64,000 nucleotides of DNA from assembly GCF_041468085.1 (NCBI RefSeq), contig NZ_CP121017.1:2087501-2151500 (forward strand), given 5' to 3'. This document shows positions 8,700 through 17,672 of the stretch, piece by piece. Position numbers and translations under genes: made by a program. The stretch is from Tistrella mobilis. GTDB taxonomy: Bacteria; Pseudomonadota; Alphaproteobacteria; Tistrellales; Tistrellaceae. How positions within the stretch are numbered: position 1 is the first letter of the stretch; every line of letters begins with the position of its first letter. The notes beneath the pieces are model-generated. The model was not told the origin of the DNA. It made no database searches and saw nothing but the letters and a program-made list of their open reading frames with translations.

Positions 8700-11549
8700 T
8701 CAGCCGCCCATCAGCGCCGCAAACCGACCCTTGCGCTTCACCAGCTCGTCATGCGTGCCGGCCTCGACGATCCGTCCGCCCTCCAGCACCAGGATCAGCC
8801 CGGCCTGGCGGATGGTCGACAGGCGATGGGCGATGACGATGCGGGTGGCGGGCAGGGCCTGGATGGTCTGCATCACCCGTGCCTGAGTGGGGCCGTCGAG
8901 GGCGCTGGTGGGTTCGTCCAGCACCAGCACCGGCGGCCGCTGGACCAGGGCGCGGGCCAGGGCCAGGCGCTGGAGCTGCCCGCCCGAGAGCATGCGGGTC
9001 GCATCGGGCAGCATGGTGTGCAGCCCCATCGGCATGGTGGCGACATCCTGGTCCAGGGCGGCGGCGGCCAGGGCGGCCCGGACCTGGTGGGGGCTGGCAT
9101 CGCTGATGCCGCGGACGATGTCGAGGATCGATCCCGGAGGCAGGGCCTCGTCCTGAAGTACGGTGCCGATCTGGCGGCGGACGGCGGTGGGGTGCAGGGT
9201 GCGGAGGTCGTGGCCATCGATATAGACGGCCCCGGTTCCGGGCGCCTCCAGGCCCAGCAGCAGGCGCAGCAGGGTGGATTTGCCGCTGCCCGAAGGGCCG
9301 ACGATCGCGACCATCTGCCCCGGCGCCACCCGGAACGAGATGTCGGAGAGCACCGGCGGGCCGCTTTCATAAGCAAAGCCGACGGCGGCAAAGCTGATCT
9401 CGCCCGAAAGCGGGCCCGGATCGGTGAGGCCGGTGGTCGCCGGCGGTGCCCGCTCCAGCAGCGGTCGGGCGAACGCCCAGCCGGGCAGCATCATCCAGGC
9501 GCCGAGCAGCGCCCGCAGGAATTGCGACAGCCCGGCCGTCATCAGGCCGAAAGCGGTGGCGATGGCGGCGATGGCGGCGATGGACAGGGCCGGCGCGCCC
9601 TCGGCCGTGTCCGCCAGCCCCTGCATCACCGCGAACAGTGCGGCGGTCGCCAGAATCGGGAAGGCCGCCTGCCAGCTTTCGAACAGATTGCCGATGCGTC
9701 GGGCCTTGACCGAGCGGTGACGCATGGCGGCGAAACGGTCGGCCCAGCGCAGCACGGCGCGGTCTTCCGCCGCAGCCGTGCGCAGCTTGACCATGGCATT
9801 GATCATCTGCAGCAGCTGGGCATCCGCAGTGCCCATCAGCTCTTCGCCGTTGCGATAGGCGCGGGCCTGGGCATGGCCGGTGGCGACGCCGATCAGGAGA
9901 TGCAGCCCCGCCAGCCCGGCGGCGAGCCCGGCCAGAAGCGGGCTGTGCCAGGCGATGACGGCCAGCGACGAGACCACCATGCCGAGCGTGCCGCCGCTCA
10001 GATACAGCATCTGCCGGAAGCCCGAGATGCTGCCGAGCCCGGCGCCCAGCTGGGCCGAGAGGAAGGCGGCCGGGCGCGATCTCAGAAAGGGCAGGGGCAG
10101 GGCGATGATCCGTGCCCAGGCGCGATCGAACAGCCCGGCATCGCCGCGCATGGCGACCCGTTCCCGCGCCGTCTCTGCGGCAAGCTGGGCGAGGTAGCCG
10201 GCGCCTGCGACCAGCAGCACCAGCAGCCCGATCTGAACCAGGGCCCCGCGCAGGGCCGCCGGCACCAGCAGGCCGAAGACCAGCCCGGTGACGATGGGCA
10301 GGATCTGGCCGATCAGGCTGCCGATCAGGGTTGCGGCCAGGAAGACCAGACTGTCGGGCCCCGCCCCGGCCAGGCCGGCGGTCATCATCCCGGCGAGCCC
10401 GGCCTTGCGGGCCAGGGGCAGGAAGATCTGGCGGGCGGTGGGCGCGATCCCGGCGGCCTCTGCGGCCGTCACCCTCCGGCGGGCGCCGTGGCGATCGATC
10501 ATGTCGTAATGCCCGCCCCGCCAGATCAGCCCGACCGGGCGGTCCTGATGACGGGCGAGCAGCAGGCCGGATTCCTGCCGCCACCAGCCGTCGGGCAGGT
10601 CCACCTGGCGGAGCAGCAGGCCCGAGGCGCGGGCGATCTCGTCCAGTTGCGGCAGCCGGTCCATCTGCGCGCGGCGGGCCGCGGCCGGGCGGTGGATCGG
10701 CACGCCCAGCTCACGTCCCAGCAGGCGCAGCACGTCGAGCAGGCCGTCGCCGCCATCGGCTTCGGCAAGCAGCGGCACCCGGTTGCCGAGCAGGCCTGCA
10801 AACCGTGCCAGGGTCTGGCGGTGATCCTGGGCTGTGGCATGATCGCGGGCGCGGATCCGGTTCAGTTCGTCGGCTTCGGCCAGCCCGCGCAGGATCGGCA
10901 GCACTTCCGTCGCCGCGGCCCCCCAGGCGGCCAGCGCCTCCGGCCAGTCGGGCCGGGCCAGTCCTTCGGCGAAAGGCAGCAGGTCGATCTGCGCGGCATC
11001 GTCCAGCGTCAGCCAGCTGCCCTCGGGCAGCGGCACAAGCCCCGAGACCGGCTCCATGCCGCAGAACCGGGCGCCGGCCCCCACCGGCAGCTGCACCCAG
11101 GTGATCCCGACGGTGGCGCCGATCACCGATCCGGCGCCGAGCCGGATGGCGGCGGCCCGCTGGCCGTGGGCTGCCAGATCCGGCTGGGGCCTGGGGTCGA
11201 TCAGCCGTCCCAATCCGCCGCCGATGGTGCCCAGCCAGCCGGCGATGCCGGCGGCGATCTCGGGCAGGCCGGCGCTGTTGCGCCAGAGCACATCCGGGAG
11301 CTGCCAGATCAGGGTAACCGCATCACCGGCCGCGATCAGATGCTCGGTGCCGAGCAGCGCCGGCGCGGCGCCGAACAGAAGGCCGCCGTTCTCGATCCGG
11401 CCGATGGCCATGCGGGCGGTGGGCCGTTCCGCGGAGATGGCGAAGAGATCGACCGGCCCGCCCGTCACCAGATAGCAGCTGCCTGGCTGATCCAGCGCCA
11501 GGGGGCGTTCGGTCATCAGGCGCGGCTGCGGCGTGGCGGGCTGATCCAT
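8700..11549 (-). CDS. NHLM-type ABC exporter, second subunit (cassette 1)
   Basis: A 949-residue inner-membrane exporter: long soluble N-terminal region (about 1-390), six-helix transmembrane domain (about 400-660) and C-terminal nucleotide-binding domain with Walker A GPSGSGKS, signature LSGGQ, Walker B VLVLDEPTSAL and switch His in IVIAHRLS. It matches the 'NHLM bacteriocin system ABC transporter, ATP-binding protein' family. The stretch just before the membrane domain looks like a degenerate C39-like domain with no catalytic Cys, as in other members. The ATG at 11549 lies 5 bases past the stop of the C39 exporter, with GGGTGAG inside that gene's end as ribosome binding site. Last gene of the cassette. 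Probably pairs with the C39 subunit. Confidence 0.9.
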   Translation of the reverse strand: MDQPATPQPRLMTERPLALDQPGSCYLVTGGPVDLFAISAERPTARMAIGRIENGGLLFGAAPALLGTEHLIAAGDAVTLIWQLPDVLWRNSAGLPEIAAGIAGWLGTIGGGLGRLIDPRPQPDLAAHGQRAAAIRLGAGSVIGATVGITWVQLPVGAGARFCGMEPVSGLVPLPEGSWLTLDDAAQIDLLPFAEGLARPDWPEALAAWGAAATEVLPILRGLAEADELNRIRARDHATAQDHRQTLARFAGLLGNRVPLLAEADGGDGLLDVLRLLGRELGVPIHRPAAARRAQMDRLPQLDEIARASGLLLRQVDLPDGWWRQESGLLLARHQDRPVGLIWRGGHYDMIDRHGARRRVTAAEAAGIAPTARQIFLPLARKAGLAGMMTAGLAGAGPDSLVFLAATLIGSLIGQILPIVTGLVFGLLVPAALRGALVQIGLLVLLVAGAGYLAQLAAETARERVAMRGDAGLFDRAWARIIALPLPFLRSRPAAFLSAQLGAGLGSISGFRQMLYLSGGTLGMVVSSLAVIAWHSPLLAGLAAGLAGLHLLIGVATGHAQARAYRNGEELMGTADAQLLQMINAMVKLRTAAAEDRAVLRWADRFAAMRHRSVKARRIGNLFESWQAAFPILATAALFAVMQGLADTAEGAPALSIAAIAAIATAFGLMTAGLSQFLRALLGAWMMLPGWAFARPLLERAPPATTGLTDPGPLSGEISFAAVGFAYESGPPVLSDISFRVAPGQMVAIVGPSGSGKSTLLRLLLGLEAPGTGAVYIDGHDLRTLHPTAVRRQIGTVLQDEALPPGSILDIVRGISDASPHQVRAALAAAALDQDVATMPMGLHTMLPDATRMLSGGQLQRLALARALVQRPPVLVLDEPTSALDGPTQARVMQTIQALPATRIVIAHRLSTIRQAGLILVLEGGRIVEAGTHDELVKRKGRFAALMGG

Positions 11550-11554
11550 CGGGC

Positions 11555-13696
11555 TCACCCTTCGCGCATCAGCTGCACGAAGGGGCCCGGGCGGGAGAGC
11601 AGGGCCTCGGGCGAGCCCTCCTGCACGATGCTGCCCTTGTCCATCACGATCACGCGGTCGCAATCACGAACGGCGCTGAAGCGGTGGGCGACGATGATCA
11701 TGGTGGCACCCAGCCGGCGCAGCCCCGCATGCAACCCGGCCTCGGTTTCGGTGTCGAGGAAGGCGGTCGCTTCGTCGAGGATCAGGATGCGTGGCTCGCG
11801 GACCAGGGCGCGGGCGATTTCGAGCCGGGCGCGCTGACCGCCGGAGAGATTGGTGCCGCCCTCGGTCACATGGCCGCCATAGCCGCCGGGGCGGCGGAGG
11901 ATGACATCGTGGATCAGCGCCATGCGGGCGGCTTCGACGATCCGTTCATCGGGCAGGGATGGATCCCAGAGGGCGATATTGTCGCGGATGCTGCCTTCAA
12001 GGATCACGGCGCGCTGATCGACATAGGCCAGCGACTGGCGCAGCCGTGCCCGCGGGATCGCGGTCATCGGCGTGCCGTCGATCAGGATGTCGCCTGCAGC
12101 CGGCGGGTGGATGCCGGCGATCAGCGCCGCAAGGGTCGACTTGCCGGATCCGGAGGCGCCGACGATGCCCAGACGCTCGCCCGGGCTGAGCGAGAGGTTC
12201 AGATCCCGGATCAGCGGCACTGCGGCCGGGCCGTAGCCGGCGCTCACCCCCCGAAGGTCGATGGCGCCGATCAGGCGGCCGGGCGCCGGATCGGCGGTCC
12301 CGGTGAATTCGGCCGCCGTCGGATGGCGGAGCGTGTCGTCCAGCACCTGGATACAGGCCTGACCGTCCTGGATCCTGGCGCCGAGCTGGACCAGCTGTGC
12401 CATCGGTGCCAGGAAGCCCGCCATCAGCGCCTGAAAGGCGATCAGCATGCCCAGGGTCAGCTCGCCACGGATGACCATATCGGCCCCGATCACCAGCACC
12501 AGCCCGCCCAGGGCGAGGCCGGTGAGGCCGGGCAGGGCGGTCAGCCGCATGCGTCGGCGGGCCAGCCCCTGGCGGAGGTTCAGCACCCGCGCATACATGG
12601 CCGACAGCCGTTCTCGGAACAGATCTTCCAGCCCCGCCGCCTTGTAGGCTTCGATCATGCCCAGCCCCTGTTTCGCGAAACCGGCCTGCATGGTGGTGGC
12701 GATCACCATCCGCCGGTTGTCGTCGGCAAGCGCCCGCGAGGATCGGGTGAGCAAAGCGAGATTGACGGCCGCCCCGGCCGCGACCAGCAGGCCGAGCCAG
12801 GGGGCGTAGAACATCATGGCGGCCAGATAGGCGGTCGCCGTCAGCAGGTTCAGAAGCACCGCACCGACATCGCCGGCGATCAGCTGCGCCAGGCGGTCGT
12901 TGAGCATCACCCGGCTGGCCACCTCGCCCGGATGGCGCTGCGCGAAATAGAGCAGCGGCAGGCGCACGACATGGCCGACGAAACCGGCGGCGCCACGGAG
13001 TGCCAGCCGGGTTTCGAGGCGGAGCAGCGCCTCGCGCTGCAGGAAAGTGAGGGCGGCCGTCAGCACCGCCGCCAGCCCCATGCCCAGAATCAGCGGCCAG
13101 AGCCAGGTTGCGAACCGGTTGACCAGGATCTGGTCGATGAAGATCTGGGCGAAGACCGGCACCAGCAGCCCCGGCACGACCAGGGCAAACGAGATCATCA
13201 GGATGAAGCCGAAGGCATCACCGGCCCCGCGCAGTCGCCGGGTGAGGCCGCGGGCGAGCGACGGGCGGCTGCCGCGGCGCTGGAAGCCGGAACCCGGCCG
13301 CATGAACAGCACGATGCCCGTGAACATGCGATCGAATTCGGCGGCGCTCACCTCCCGCGGGCCGGTCGCGGGATCGTTCAGCCGGACCCGGTCACCGCGA
13401 AAACCTTCAACCACCAGGAAATGGTTCATGCCCCAATGGATGATGGCTGGCAGATCCCGGCCGCGGAGGTCTGCCGGCTCCAGCCGTTCGGCCTGCGCTT
13501 CCAGCCCCATCGCGCGGGCGGCGCGCAGGATCGCGAGGGCGGAACTGCCGTCGCGGGAGACGTTGCAGGCCTGGCGCAGCTCTTCCAGCGTTGCCCAGCA
13601 GCCGTGATATCCCAGAATGATGCCGAGCGCCGCCGCCCCGCATTCGGCGGCTTCCATCTGCAACAGGGTGGGGGTGCGCTGACGCCGGCCGGGCAT
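11555..13696 (-). CDS. C39 peptidase-containing ABC exporter (cassette 1)
   Basis: A 713-residue peptidase-ABC exporter that cuts a leader after Gly-Gly and translocates the cargo. The N-terminal C39 protease has the oxyanion Gln13 and nucleophile Cys19 (QMEAAECG), His92 (NHFLVVEG) and Asp108 (LNDPA), so it looks catalytically complete. A six-helix membrane domain (about 160-450) follows, then an ATPase domain with GASGSGKS, LSGGQ and ILILDEATAFLD. It belongs to the 'NHLM system peptidase/ATP-binding' family. Its ATG at 13696 directly abuts the TGA of the HlyD gene, which indicates translational coupling. The double-glycine protein at 15036-15614 is the obvious substrate. Confidence 0.93.
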   Translation of the reverse strand: MPGRRQRTPTLLQMEAAECGAAALGIILGYHGCWATLEELRQACNVSRDGSSALAILRAARAMGLEAQAERLEPADLRGRDLPAIIHWGMNHFLVVEGFRGDRVRLNDPATGPREVSAAEFDRMFTGIVLFMRPGSGFQRRGSRPSLARGLTRRLRGAGDAFGFILMISFALVVPGLLVPVFAQIFIDQILVNRFATWLWPLILGMGLAAVLTAALTFLQREALLRLETRLALRGAAGFVGHVVRLPLLYFAQRHPGEVASRVMLNDRLAQLIAGDVGAVLLNLLTATAYLAAMMFYAPWLGLLVAAGAAVNLALLTRSSRALADDNRRMVIATTMQAGFAKQGLGMIEAYKAAGLEDLFRERLSAMYARVLNLRQGLARRRMRLTALPGLTGLALGGLVLVIGADMVIRGELTLGMLIAFQALMAGFLAPMAQLVQLGARIQDGQACIQVLDDTLRHPTAAEFTGTADPAPGRLIGAIDLRGVSAGYGPAAVPLIRDLNLSLSPGERLGIVGASGSGKSTLAALIAGIHPPAAGDILIDGTPMTAIPRARLRQSLAYVDQRAVILEGSIRDNIALWDPSLPDERIVEAARMALIHDVILRRPGGYGGHVTEGGTNLSGGQRARLEIARALVREPRILILDEATAFLDTETEAGLHAGLRRLGATMIIVAHRFSAVRDCDRVIVMDKGSIVQEGSPEALLSRPGPFVQLMREG

Positions 13697-14992
13697 TCAG
13701 CGGCCACCGGTCTCGCGCGGCGCGTCCGGGCCGGCATATTGCAGGGCGGGGATGGCGAGGGCGAGCAGGGGGCCGGAGCGGATGGTGAAACGCAGCTCCG
13801 CCAGCGTGCCGGGCTCGATCCGCGGCGGGGTGGCGCGCGGAGAGGACCAGAGCGGATGACCGGGCCGCGCCGGGTCAGGATCGAGGGCGACCGTCACCTC
13901 GAAGGGCGCACCCATGCCCTCCTGGAACGTCTGCACCAGCCGGTCGTTCTGCAGGGTCTTGAGCATGCCGGCACTGCTGGCCGGCACGTCGCTCACATGC
14001 ACGACATGGCCGCGCAGGAACCCGTGCTCTTCGCGCCGCGTGGTGGTGGGCGAGATTTCGACCGGCATGCCCGGGCGGATCTTCTTGCCGTCGGCGGCGG
14101 TGACATAGGCGGTGACATGGGGCAGCACGCCTCTGCCGTCGCCCGGCTCTGCCCGCCGCTCCAGGGTGACCATCGCGGTGCCGGGCTGGACCATCTGGCC
14201 GATATTGACCTTGGCCTCCACCACCCGCCCGGCGAAGGGGGAACGTATGGTGCTGTTGCGCGCCAGCTGCCGGTCCAGGGCCGCCAGCTCCCGCTCGGCT
14301 TCGGCCAGACGGCGTTCGGCTTCCAGCCGCGCCTTTTCGCGTTCGGTCGCCTGAAGGGCCGCCTCCGCCTGCATGGCGACGCGCTCGTCGCGGGCATCGG
14401 CGATGCTGCTTTCGACCGCCAGCACCTCCTGATCCACCTGCAACAGCCGGTCGCGGGTGACATTGCCGGTGCTGAGCAGGCGGCGAAGATTGGCCTGCTG
14501 GTCGCGAAGTGCGGCGCCCCGCAGCTCCAGAGCCTGGACACGCTCGGCCAGAGAGGCCTCCCGGGCCGTGCGCAGGCGGGCGCGATTGGCGTCGTCGGCC
14601 GCCTGGAAACGGACAAGCTCGTCGCGGAATCTGAGCGCATCGGCGCGTTCGGCGCGGGCGATATCGCGTTTCAGCTCCAGATCCGGTTGCGCAATACGGG
14701 CGACCACCGCGCCTTCGGCCACCTCCGTGCCCGGGGCGGCATCAAGGGCAAGCACCTGCCCTGCCGCATCGGCCACCACATCGATCATGCCGCCGGGTGC
14801 GAGCAGGATGCCTTGCCCGCTCACCGAGATCGGCACCCGGAAGAGCGCGCTCCAGACCAGGGCCCCCAGGATCAGAGCAACCAAAAACAGCCCGCCCGCC
14901 CAGAGGCGCGGGCGCATGACGCCAAGCGCGTCACGGTACTGGTTCGACGTCGCGGACGACTCGAGCGCAGCCGGACGGAAAAGCGTGCTCAC
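13697..14992 (-). CDS. HlyD-type periplasmic adaptor (cassette 1)
   Basis: A 431-residue membrane-fusion protein linking the inner-membrane exporter to an outer-membrane channel. It has one transmembrane helix near residues 31-49, a split lipoyl/biotinyl-like domain, a long coiled-coil hairpin (about 110-245, rich in Ala/Arg/Glu heptads) and the adaptor motif IRSPFAGRV after the coiled coil. It matches the 'NHLM bacteriocin system secretion protein' family. The stop abuts the ATG of the C39 exporter. The upstream neighbour, 43 bases away on the same strand, is the double-glycine cargo. No TolC is encoded in this cassette; the one at 59598-60992 is a candidate partner. Confidence 0.9.
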   Translation of the reverse strand: MSTLFRPAALESSATSNQYRDALGVMRPRLWAGGLFLVALILGALVWSALFRVPISVSGQGILLAPGGMIDVVADAAGQVLALDAAPGTEVAEGAVVARIAQPDLELKRDIARAERADALRFRDELVRFQAADDANRARLRTAREASLAERVQALELRGAALRDQQANLRRLLSTGNVTRDRLLQVDQEVLAVESSIADARDERVAMQAEAALQATEREKARLEAERRLAEAERELAALDRQLARNSTIRSPFAGRVVEAKVNIGQMVQPGTAMVTLERRAEPGDGRGVLPHVTAYVTAADGKKIRPGMPVEISPTTTRREEHGFLRGHVVHVSDVPASSAGMLKTLQNDRLVQTFQEGMGAPFEVTVALDPDPARPGHPLWSSPRATPPRIEPGTLAELRFTIRSGPLLALAIPALQYAGPDAPRETGGR

Positions 14993-15035
14993 CGGTTATG
15001 GTCCCGCAGCCGGACGATCGGTCGGTCGGCCGGCG

Positions 15036-15614
15036 TCAACGCATATTGCCGATGATGTTGTTGGCGGTGTTCTGCATCCGGTCGATGAACTGCTGCATCA
15101 GCGCCATGGCCTCTGCACGTTTCTCGTTCATCGCCTGCAGGGCGGCCATCTCCATGGTCTGAACGGCAGTCACGTCGCCGATGCGGTCCTGCAGCAGGCC
15201 GGTGATGGCATCCATGTCCGAGGCATCGATGCTGCCGTCGTCGATCCGTTCCTGATCCAGGCCGAGATCGGCGGCAAGGGCGCCGAGCGTGGTTTCCTGG
15301 CCCAGGTGGTGAACCAGAGTATCGGTCGACAGGGGGCCCTGCCGGTCGAGCGTTTCATCGAGACCGCTCAGCTCCTGCAGGGTGCCGTTCATCTGCGTGA
15401 GCTGGGTGTTACGTTGCTCGATCGCATCCATCTGCTGCTGGACACTGCTGTCCAGCTGATCCTGTCTCTGCTGCTGCACCAGGGCGAGGATCTGGTCGAG
15501 ATCCATATTGGTGGCATCCATGAAGCCGATGCCCGGGGTACCCGACGAACCGCCGGTGACTTGCGCCAGATCCTCGTCCGTGACGATCGTCGATGGCTTG
15601 ATATCGTTCACCAT
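15036..15614 (-). CDS. double-glycine leader protein, probable exported cargo
   Basis: A 192-residue protein whose first 22 residues form a canonical double-glycine leader: DEDLAQVTGG with Leu16 at -7, Val19 at -4 and Gly21-Gly22 at -2/-1. Cleavage would release about 170 residues beginning SSGTPGIGF. The mature part has no cysteine, is rich in Gln, Asp, Met and Leu, and is predicted helical with an amphipathic C-terminal helix ending IIGNMR. It has no transmembrane segment. AGGAGG about 7 bases before the ATG at 15614 decides the start. First gene of cassette 1, followed by HlyD, C39-ABC and ABC genes. I do not recognise the mature domain. It is far larger than a typical microcin and does not carry a nitrile-hydratase-like leader. 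Whether it is a toxin, matrix or filament protein is open. Confidence 0.8.
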   Translation of the reverse strand: MVNDIKPSTIVTDEDLAQVTGGSSGTPGIGFMDATNMDLDQILALVQQQRQDQLDSSVQQQMDAIEQRNTQLTQMNGTLQELSGLDETLDRQGPLSTDTLVHHLGQETTLGALAADLGLDQERIDDGSIDASDMDAITGLLQDRIGDVTAVQTMEMAALQAMNEKRAEAMALMQQFIDRMQNTANNIIGNMR

Positions 15615-15650
15615 TCCCGCCTCCTGGTCAGCACCCGATGTCGTGTGCGC

Positions 15651-15680
15651 ACTATGCGGGAGAAGAGATGTATGGGTCAA
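15651..15680 (-). promoter_or_regulatory. probable sigma-70-like promoter of export cassette 1
   Basis: On the minus strand TTGACC (15680-15675) and CATAGT (15656-15651) are separated by 18 bp and would start transcription about 30 bases before the ATG at 15614. The GGTTGACC block occurs a second time about 23 bp further upstream, which could be a duplicated -35 or a regulator half-site. Confidence 0.5.
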
Positions 15681-15816
15681 CCACTGGCGGAACCCGTGGT
15701 CAACCGCGCGTGACTCTTGAAGATGACTGGAGGCGCCGTCCGACATCTTCTTCATCTTCATCCGCGGTGGAGAATTTGAGAGCAAATAGTGCTCCATTCT
15801 GCACTGGTCTGCGGAA

Positions 15817-15847
15817 ATCTTCCCCGGCGACTACCGCCGGGGAAGAT
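15817..15847. promoter_or_regulatory. 13-bp perfect hairpin upstream of cassette 1
   Basis: ATCTTCCCCGGCG (15817-15829) is a perfect inverted match of 15835-15847 with a 5-base loop. Neither strand has a long T-run directly after it, though the minus strand continues TTTCC. It lies upstream of the predicted cassette promoter, so it may be a terminator remnant, a boundary element or a protein-binding site. Confidence 0.55.
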
Positions 15848-15939
15848 CGGCAGCCTCCGTTGGGGCGAGCATTCGTTCTTGATATGTTCGATCAGGCGTG
15901 TGACGATCATCCGGTCCGACATGACGGTTGAGGCCCCCG

Positions 15940-16782
15940 ATGACCTTCCCCGAAACCGATCCCGGCCGCATCTTTCGCAGGCTTCACGAGGCGCCCGGCG
16001 CCTTCATCCTGCCCAACCCCTGGGATGCGGGGACGGCACGGATCCTGGCGGGGATGGGGTTTCCCGCACTCGCCACCACCAGCGCCGGCATGGCCTTTTC
16101 GGCGGGCCAGCCCGAGGGTGTGGCCGGACGCGAGCAGGTGCTGGCGCATTGCCGGTCGATCGTAACGGCGACACCGCTGCCGGTTTCGGCGGATCTGGAG
16201 AAGGGTTTCGGCGACGATCCGGCACATGCGGCCGAAACCGTCCGGGCTGCCGCAGAGGCCGGGCTTGCCGGCTGTTCGCTGGAAGATCACACCGGCGACC
16301 GGTCGCGGCCGATCTACGATCATGGCCTTGCGGTGGAGCGTATCGCCGCCGCGGCAGAGGCCGCCCGCGGGCTGGATCGCGATTTCGTGCTGACGGCGCG
16401 GGCCGAGAATTTCATGTGGGGCCGCCCGGATCTCGACGACACCATCCGTCGCCTTCAGGCTTTCGAAGCCGCCGGTGCCGACGTGCTCTACGCCCCGGGC
16501 CTGCCGGATCTGGATGCGGTGCGCATGGTCTGCACTGCCGTCACACGGCCGGTCAATGTCGTGATCGGCGTCGCCGGCATGGCGGCCACGGCCGATGACC
16601 TGGCTGCGGCGGGCGTGAAGCGGATCAGCCTGGGCTCGACCCTCGCCCGGCTCGCCTTCGGTGCCTTCGTCGAGGCGGCGCGGGAGATGCGTCGTGCCGG
16701 CAGTTTCAGCTTCGCCGGCCGGGCGATGCCGTTTGCGGAACTGGAAGGATTTTTCGGTGATCAGCAGCCCGGCCCCGGCTGA
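15940..16782 (+). CDS. isocitrate lyase / PEP mutase superfamily protein
   Basis: A 280-residue TIM-barrel enzyme of the ICL/PEPM superfamily, which makes or breaks C-C or P-C bonds next to a carboxylate (oxaloacetate decarboxylase, methylisocitrate lyase-like, PEP mutase-like). Family features seen are NPWDAGTAR near the N-terminus, the SADLEKGF metal-binding strand, the EDHTGD segment and the TARAENF strand. The Lys-Cys signature of true isocitrate lyase is absent, so it is one of the small non-ICL members. The ATG at 15940 follows GAGG by 6 bases. The 3' end overlaps the convergent AraC gene by 22 bases. The specific reaction is not assigned. Confidence 0.82.
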   Translation: MTFPETDPGRIFRRLHEAPGAFILPNPWDAGTARILAGMGFPALATTSAGMAFSAGQPEGVAGREQVLAHCRSIVTATPLPVSADLEKGFGDDPAHAAETVRAAAEAGLAGCSLEDHTGDRSRPIYDHGLAVERIAAAAEAARGLDRDFVLTARAENFMWGRPDLDDTIRRLQAFEAAGADVLYAPGLPDLDAVRMVCTAVTRPVNVVIGVAGMAATADDLAAAGVKRISLGSTLARLAFGAFVEAAREMRRAGSFSFAGRAMPFAELEGFFGDQQPGPG

Positions 16783-17552
16783 CCAGGGGCATCCGGACCA
16801 AGGGCCGAGGGTGGCCGGCCCAGCATGCGCCGGACCATGGTCGAGAAGGCCGGCGGGCTTTCATAACCCAGATCGAGCGCCACGCCGGTGACCGGCTGGC
16901 CGGCGGCGAGCCTGGACAGTGCCGTCATCAGGCAGGCCTGCCGGCGCCAGACGCCGAAGGACAGACCTGTCTGGCTGCGGAAGAAGCGGGTGAAGCTGCG
17001 GGGGCTCATGGCCAGCCGACACGCCCAATCTTCGGGGCGGATGCGAATGTCGGGGGCCTGCATGAATTCCCGACAGAGGGCGCCGAGGCGTGGATCGGGC
17101 GGCAGAGGCGCGAAGACCGGCAGCACCGGAGCTGCGGCCAGTTCGTGCAGGATCAGCCCGATCAGCGCACCGTCCCGCCCGTCCTGGTCGTAGAGCGCCG
17201 GCAGATCTGCGGCGGCCAGCAGCAGCTGGTGGAGCAGCGCCCCGACCGTCAGCACCTCGCAGCCTGTGGCCGGGCGCGGCGCTGCCGCCGGTTCGATATA
17301 GAGACTGCGGGTGGCGACGCCGACCATCCGTACCGCATGACGGGCCCCGGCCGGGATCCAGACCCCCGCATGGGGCGGAACCACCCAGGCGCCGTCGGCG
17401 GTTTCGACCTCCATCAGCCCGGTCATGCCATAGAGAAACTGCGCACGTCGATGGGTATGCGGCGGTAGCCGCTGCCCATGGGGATAATCCGTGCCGATCG
17501 CCAGCACGGGGCGAGGGGTGGCGTCGACCGTGTCGAGGGCGATGTTGCGCAA
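16761..17552 (-). CDS. AraC-family regulator with cupin N-terminal domain
   Basis: About 263 residues. An N-terminal cupin-like ligand domain (HTHRRAQFLYG, then PPHAGVWIPAGARH) precedes a C-terminal AraC helix-turn-helix pair (MSPRSFTRFFRSQTG; LDLGYESPPAFSTMVRR). The start is uncertain: the conserved sequence begins near 17552, where a TTG is the best in-frame start, and there is no in-frame ATG or GTG close to it. The gene is divergent from the TauE/SafE gene at 17673, separated by about 120 bp, so it may control that exporter. Its 3' end overlaps the ICL/PEPM gene. Confidence 0.85.
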   Translation of the reverse strand: MRNIALDTVDATPRPVLAIGTDYPHGQRLPPHTHRRAQFLYGMTGLMEVETADGAWVVPPHAGVWIPAGARHAVRMVGVATRSLYIEPAAAPRPATGCEVLTVGALLHQLLLAAADLPALYDQDGRDGALIGLILHELAAAPVLPVFAPLPPDPRLGALCREFMQAPDIRIRPEDWACRLAMSPRSFTRFFRSQTGLSFGVWRRQACLMTALSRLAAGQPVTGVALDLGYESPPAFSTMVRRMLGRPPSALGPDAPGQPGPGC

Positions 17553-17672
17553 GGGGCGGGGTTTCCGGAAATCTGGCCTGAACGCGAAGATAATCGGCCA
17601 ATCTTCGAAAGCCGGCAAGAGCCGGCGGGGCCAGGATGGCCGGGACGCTGTCTTATCCGGATCCCCATCCCC

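Larger units (their letters stand above)
15615..15939. other. 325-bp divergent intergenic region
   Basis: Separates the cassette 1 leader-protein gene (minus) from the ICL/PEPM-family gene (plus). It is more AT-rich than its surroundings. It holds a probable minus-strand promoter (15651-15680), a direct repeat of GGTCAACC about 23 bp apart (near 15675 and 15698), and a strong hairpin (15817-15847). I see no convincing gene in it. Confidence 0.6.

Noticed and set aside
8559-15055. Two open frames of over 1000 codons on the plus strand
   Set aside because: They mirror the C39-ABC, ABC and HlyD genes of cassette 1, which have clear motifs on the minus strand; the plus-strand translations show no family features.
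15036-15614. The cassette 1 cargo as a nitrile-hydratase-leader (NHLP) or Nif11-type precursor
   Set aside because: The 22-residue leader lacks the long helical leader body of both families; only the GG site is shared.
15036-15614. Type III secretion filament or needle protein
   Set aside because: The helical C-terminus is superficially similar, but no type III secretion genes are present and the GG leader points to the C39 exporter.
15036-15797. Longer N-terminus (61 extra residues) for the double-glycine protein
   Set aside because: AGGAGG sits directly before the ATG at 15614 and the GG leader is only sensible from there; the extension overlaps the predicted promoter.
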